Assembly: GCA_963969395.1 (NCBI GenBank)
Contig: OZ017795.1
Coordinates: 7,750,001 to 7,814,000 of the forward strand
Length of the DNA stretch: 64,000 nucleotides
From: Pseudoscleropodium purum
Lineage: Eukaryota > Streptophyta > Bryopsida > Hypnales > Brachytheciaceae
Direction: 5' to 3'
In this document: positions 59,689 through 64,000 of the stretch, one piece after another
Layout of the letters: each line of letters starts with the position of its first letter
Position numbering within the stretch: position 1 is the first letter of the stretch
Notes under the pieces: model-generated
What the model was told of the DNA's origin: nothing
Seen by the model: the letters and a program-made list of their open reading frames with translations, nothing else
Database searches by the model: none
Translations under genes and position numbers: made by a program

Positions 59689-61215
59689 TGGCTGCTTCGT
59701 ATCCATGGTTTTCCTCGAACATGGTGAACAATCCAAACCCTCATAAGTGCATGGCTCTTGGAGGACTCTTTTGTTGCTTTGTAAATGCAGGGATTGAACC
59801 ATGAGAAGATGTCCTGCAAGCACGGAGCAGGTCTTCTTCTTCATCTCACTCTTTACGACCATTAATTAAAAGAGATTTGGTGTCTTGGAGCCAGAACTGT
59901 GTTTCATACTATATTCAGCCTCTTTTTCACAGTTGCAGTTCTGCTTTGATTTATGGGAGTTGCGTGTCACTCTTGAGGTGATACATGCTTCAACTCTGGA
60001 GCACACATTTGTGTGATGATACTTCTGGCAATGGTGAACATCCTGCACAGCTGAGAAGCCATCACAAGAATTACACGCAACCCTCTCTGATTGCATACTC
60101 TGCAATTGCACCTCAAATCTGTGAATCTGTCATGTTGTGTACACATCTAATTGGACACCTTCTACATGTCAAGTTGTGTTGGTAACACTGATCGAAGTTG
60201 TTGACTACAGAAATGGACTCGGCGTTTAGTGTCAGTCCGAGATGCATCAATTCGGTGCACAATGCGGCTTCATCAACATCAAGATTTATGCCATTGTTGT
60301 GCAGTCAAGAAGACGAAAGAAACCTAAACCTGATCCGACATTATGACCGGGTGTGAACGGTCCTTCTATTATTTGCCCTGCGGGTTGGCCAGGTTCCAAC
60401 CCAACTGGGTCAGGATTCTGGAGTCCTGCCCTAGCCAATCTAACCTAGGGTTACCCGCAATCAATTAGACTGTGTCTTCTGATGGTTGCCCTATAATCCT
60501 CTCCACATTAGTCGTTATGCAGAGTGAGGCCCAAGTCACTGGAATGGTGTTGGATATGGTCCAGGGCATTTGGGTGAGAACTTCTGGAGTGGAGCGTTCT
60601 AGAGCAATTCATCAATGGTAAGGTGCAGAGGTTCAGATGTATCATTGGTGGATCGGTTCTGGTCTCCGTGAATGAGCAGATTGTTCGGAGCAATGAACTC
60701 TCTCTGACTACAATTTCGACTTCGGAAGTGCAAAGCAGATGTGACTCCATGTCCGGGAAAATACAACCGATTGCCATTGAGTTTTTAAGTGATTTGAAGC
60801 TATCAAACGCAAGTAACGTTTTCCCTTCATTATCATACAATGAACCGGACGCAGTGAGGTGATGAGGGTGGGGCTCTCGTTTTAGGGTTTCAAGGTGCAG
60901 GGAATGGGGCGGATAATTTCACATCCGAGGACAGCCCATGCATAGTGTGGCAGGTATGAATCTGCACATTTCTCAACTTCTCTTCGTTATTGCAACCAGA
61001 GCTCGGTGTGGAAATCAGGTCAGTAAACAATGTGAGCAATAATTGCTTGTTAATATTGTCTGTGAGTCTTTCTCATTCCGTAGTCTCCTTTCGGCTCTCA
61101 ATTCAAACAATCAATTGTAGATCGTCCTGTCCACACAATTGATTCAGCATGTGGTGAATGTGCTTGGGCAGATAGTTCCTAAATCACACAAGGGAGAATT
61201 CTACCTCTTGAAAGG

Positions 61216-62393
61216 ATGAAGAAGGGGCCCTTAAACGCTCCCATGAGCCCAAGGAGGACATCGAAGATCCAAACCTCTGAATCCCGTCAAGTGGGGGCTG
61301 CTGCAGCACCTGCTGCTGTTAGACTTTTTGAAGTCCCAGAGTGGATCACCAAGTTGGTAGCATTCGACAGACGGTATTCAAAGTGGGTGCATGAAACTTT
61401 CCTGACGGATCTGACCTACATGTTTCTGCGATTCTTTGAGTTTTCAGGTGTAGTACTACCCTTGCACTATGTCTGCTCCATTTCTGAACTCTTGGCAGAG
61501 ACGACTGAAGTAATAAGGCTTTCAGTAAAATTAGACTATTCTATGACGTTTTAGACAACATCACAAAGAGAATTTTCCCCATGTTTTTTATGGAAAATAT
61601 CCTCTTTGCGACGCTGTCTAAATTCTCGTTTGCAAGGAAATTATGCATACGCTATTCTGGTGATGACCATTGAACTGACGCGTACTTCTTTCTTGTACCA
61701 GGTGACGGGCTATTTTGGCTGCCCGGAACGGCAGCATTCTGGTTGTCTCCCTCGGCCGGGAGTGCAGACACTCGTATGTTTACTCTGAATCTTTTCATCA
61801 GTTTGTTGGTTGATCTCTTTGTGGTTAGATGCATTAATTCTGCTGTGCAAAGGAAGCGACCCAGATATAACAGGGGACACTTGGTGGTGGTGACGATGGA
61901 TCAGTGGTCTTTTCCCAGTGGCCACTCTTCGCGTGCCGTGATGATTGTGACCCTCATCTGGCTGTACACACCACTGTGGCGTGCTATGATAAAGCAATAT
62001 TGGTGGCCTTACCTTGTACTTCGGTATGAGAACTCCTATTTCATGACAGAGTACGTTCTGCCTTATGTTGAGAATCGGCTGCTGTCCATCTCAAATCACA
62101 TGTTTATGTTGTGGCTGTTGGCCACAACTGTTTCTCGAGTGATTCTTGGTAGGCACTACATTCTGGATGTGATTGGAGGAATAGTCATTGGTATGCTTGA
62201 GGCATTTGTAGTTCATCTTTGTTTGCATGTGCCTCTCCACGTCTCCGAGATGCAGCATGACTATCTTCTGTCTAGATTTGGGTTGTACGAGGACGTCTTT
62301 TGGAGGTTTTTCCACGGCTGGTTTTTTTTCACTAATTATCATAGAGAGATGAACGAAGAGGAACATGAACTTGTTCACAGGCCTGTGCCATGA
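61216..62393 (+). CDS. PAP2-family membrane phosphatase (PLPP6/LPP-beta-like), two exons
   Basis: Exons 61,216-61,447 and 61,702-62,393 join across a GT-AG intron of 254 bp to give 307 residues. The ATG is the first in its frame, since an in-frame TAA lies 36 bases upstream. The PAP2 superfamily (lipid phosphate and isoprenoid diphosphate phosphatases) removes phosphate from lipids in membranes through a phospho-histidine. Visible motifs are RKRP (residues 128-131), PSGH (149-152) and SRVILGRHYILD (222-233), which supply the catalytic histidines. The order, the FSGDGLFW start of exon 2 and the GRH motif recall PLPP6 and plant LPP-beta. Hydrophobic segments lie near 80-92, 103-122, 155-170, 209-227 and 231-255. 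The N-terminus (about 40 residues, Ala-rich) is probably cytosolic. In the first motif (K-X6-RP) the lysine is replaced by Asn123. The substrate cannot be told from sequence. Confidence 0.88.
61448..61701 (+). other. Intron of the PAP2-family gene
   Basis: The donor is TTTTCAG|GTGTAG and the acceptor TTCTTTCTTGTACCAG|GTGACG with a pyrimidine tract before it. Removing it joins codon phase 1 and restores a conserved-looking SGDGLFWLPG stretch, whereas reading through meets a stop at 61,552-61,554. Confidence 0.88.
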
Positions 62394-64000
62394 TTGCGAA
62401 TAGCTTTGCTGTGTCCGTGGGGCTCTTAATGGAGCCGGCTGTTTACTTGATCCTTTTATGAATTGAAAGCGACAGTGTTTTATTCTTTTGTAATACAATT
62501 TTTGCAGAATTGAGTTACTTTTCCAGAATTTTGGTGATTCGCATATTACAACTCAAGAGTTGAGATAGTCACATGAGTGCTGTTGATTTGCAAGTGAGTG
62601 ATCCTGTTAGAGATCTTAGACGTGCTTGAGTGAAAGAAAATTGCTGGTCACTGCGGTTTTTTTTTGCAGTACTTCAGGGCACAAGAAGTCGAAGTGTACG
62701 CCGTTTTATAGCAATTTCCATCCATTTCTGCGTACACAGAATTTAGTCCAAAGAATACGAAAATTTGACAGATCCATTGTGCTAACTCCTTGCTTCATTA
62801 AAAAAATGAACAAAGTCGGGAGTATACAATGTCCGCAGCACCCCAAAGTACGCAAAATACAACACCAGTTGAATCGTAGTGCGGACCACTTAGGGCGTTA
62901 AAGTTCTGTTCTTTTAGGTAATCGTGCCTTGAAGCTTTGCGCAAATTTTTGAGAATTCTCACCATCTCAGATGAATCAAGTTTTGTACACTGTCAAATAT
63001 GTTGTACACTGAATTGGTGGATATGAATTAGTGTACATTCACTAGCTAATGAGTTTCTTGGTGTTTGTGCACATGTTCCACTCTTTCGACGTCACATCAT
63101 TCTGTGATGGTCGCGGACAACCTTCCCTGATAATCAATCACGTGCTGTGCATTTTCACTACAAATTAATGAAACAATTGATTTCACTTCGGGTTCAGATC
63201 GGTGCATTGAGAATCGCTCTGCATGGAAATCAAAGGAATGAGGCCTGCACATCAAGAGACCGGAAGTTCACCAGAGAACTGGTGGCTCCTTTCTCTTCAC
63301 CCTAAACCATCTAGAGCACGCTATTCCAGTTTTCCAGGATGGTAAACCCTTCCGTACCTGAATCCTTTCTTAATTTTTGCTTATATCTTTATAATATATA
63401 GTATATTTATCTCAATTTCATCAAATGCGGCATGAAGAAACTCAAGAAAGGTAAAAGAAAAAGCCAAGCATAGGTTTGGATGAATGAGAAGTTTTGGAAC
63501 CAATGTTCATTGTTAGCTGGTGGATTGGGATAAAAACAAGTTGCAATTTGAAAACATATAAAAAATTTAGTGAAAAAATCTATTTGGAGTAAAAAATAGA
63601 GAAAAAAACCCGACTGTATGCTTGAAAGTATATTTCAACATGTGAATTAAAGGAAAATAGCTAGTAAAAGTCAAAAAATATCCCAAACACTACTTAGAAC
63701 CCCTCTGTTCATTGTCCAAATTGGGCCTAATGTTTTCTGAGCAGGTTCGAGCAAGTCAAATGAGGACATTATTGTCTAGTTTTTGTTTTTTGTAACCAAC
63801 AATTACAATGTTGTTCACTGATTGTGGGGATGTCTAATTTGGCCCCCTTTGGAATTACATTTTCACAATTAATATGTTCAATCAAATTGTTCATTTTCAA
63901 ACCGCGAATTCTTGATCCGTCGAGGCTCAAATGCGAGAAAGTTCGCTCTATGATCCATTGTATCCATCACTTCAGATATTGAGTGGTCACACTTCCATCA
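62394..64000. other. Downstream of the PAP2 gene; nothing recognised
   Basis: A likely 3' untranslated region follows the stop: TTTTATTCTTTTGTAATACA near 62,477 is a plausible polyadenylation region. Beyond that, a 91-codon frame at 62,626-62,901 lacks any motif. From about 63,370 the sequence is AT-rich again. Confidence 0.4.

Larger units (their letters stand above)
58576..61215. other. Island upstream of the phosphatase gene; no gene identified
   Basis: Composition is balanced. Several short frames exist (for example 59,135-59,479, 114 residues, and 60,623-60,862, 79 residues), but none has a recognisable family. The first is partly built from an inverted repeat, which argues against a conserved protein. 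The last few hundred bases should hold the promoter and 5' leader of the downstream gene. I could not fix a TATA box or transcription start. Confidence 0.4.

Noticed and set aside
61743..62393. Single-exon phosphatase starting at 61,743
   Set aside because: That position is a TTG codon. Joining 61,447 to 61,702 through a GT-AG intron gives a natural ATG start and the FSGDGLFW segment.
62091..62498. 135-residue minus-strand frame over the phosphatase
   Set aside because: It is antisense to the conserved PAP2 motifs and lacks features of its own.
1..64000. CRISPR array or other prokaryotic defence system
   Set aside because: No regularly spaced direct repeats with unique spacers exist, and the window has a spliced gene and plant-type transposons.
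1..64000. Complete LTR retrotransposon
   Set aside because: I saw no pair of long direct repeats with TG..CA ends and no reverse transcriptase or integrase motifs in any frame.

Overview
The window looks like nuclear DNA of a plant, probably a land plant; I cannot name the species. Three things point that way. The one convincing protein gene has a GT-AG intron. Two decayed copies of a splicing-factor gene (SF3A1/PRP21) match the plant form of that protein as I remember it. One mobile element has the CACTACTAGAAAA end typical of plant CACTA transposons. There are no bacterial features: no operons, no dense coding and no CRISPR array.

Most of the 64 kb is AT-rich and filled with short non-autonomous DNA elements, broken up by islands of more balanced composition at about 0-1.5, 8.4-12.9, 17.5-18.2, 21.6-22.2, 24.2-32.5, 47.2-48.1 and 58.4-64 kb. 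I could define several element families by their ends. (1) About ten copies of an element of about 900 bp, with ends like CCCCTAAAGGACC flanked by TTAA. (2) Elements of 690-740 bp with GGGTNATTGCAAGAAACACC-like ends. (3) hAT-like MITEs with CATGGTTGTCA ends and 8-bp target duplications. (4) A GGTAGAACCACC element in two copies. (5) A MITE of 160-260 bp with an ATTTCGTTAAAATGGCGG-like end. (6) A 2.36-kb CACTA element (39.2-41.6 kb) holding a tRNA-derived SINE and large fold-back repeats.

The islands hold older duplicated sequence. The SF3A1 pseudogene block at 1-680 recurs at 27.4-28.0 kb, and a 1.3-kb block at 10.5-11.8 kb recurs at 24.2-25.8 kb. The only gene I trust is at 61.2-62.4 kb on the plus strand. 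It is a two-exon PAP2-type membrane phosphatase of 307 residues, close to the PLPP6/LPP-beta group. It has good PSGH and SR-H-D motifs but asparagine where the first motif normally has lysine.

The other open frames (up to 155 codons) have no recognisable product, and most are probably chance. I found no multi-gene system. The best leads are the TTAA-flanked family, its neat junction with a second TTAA-flanked MITE at 36.8 kb, the altered phosphatase motif, and the interleaved inverted repeats near 59.5 kb.
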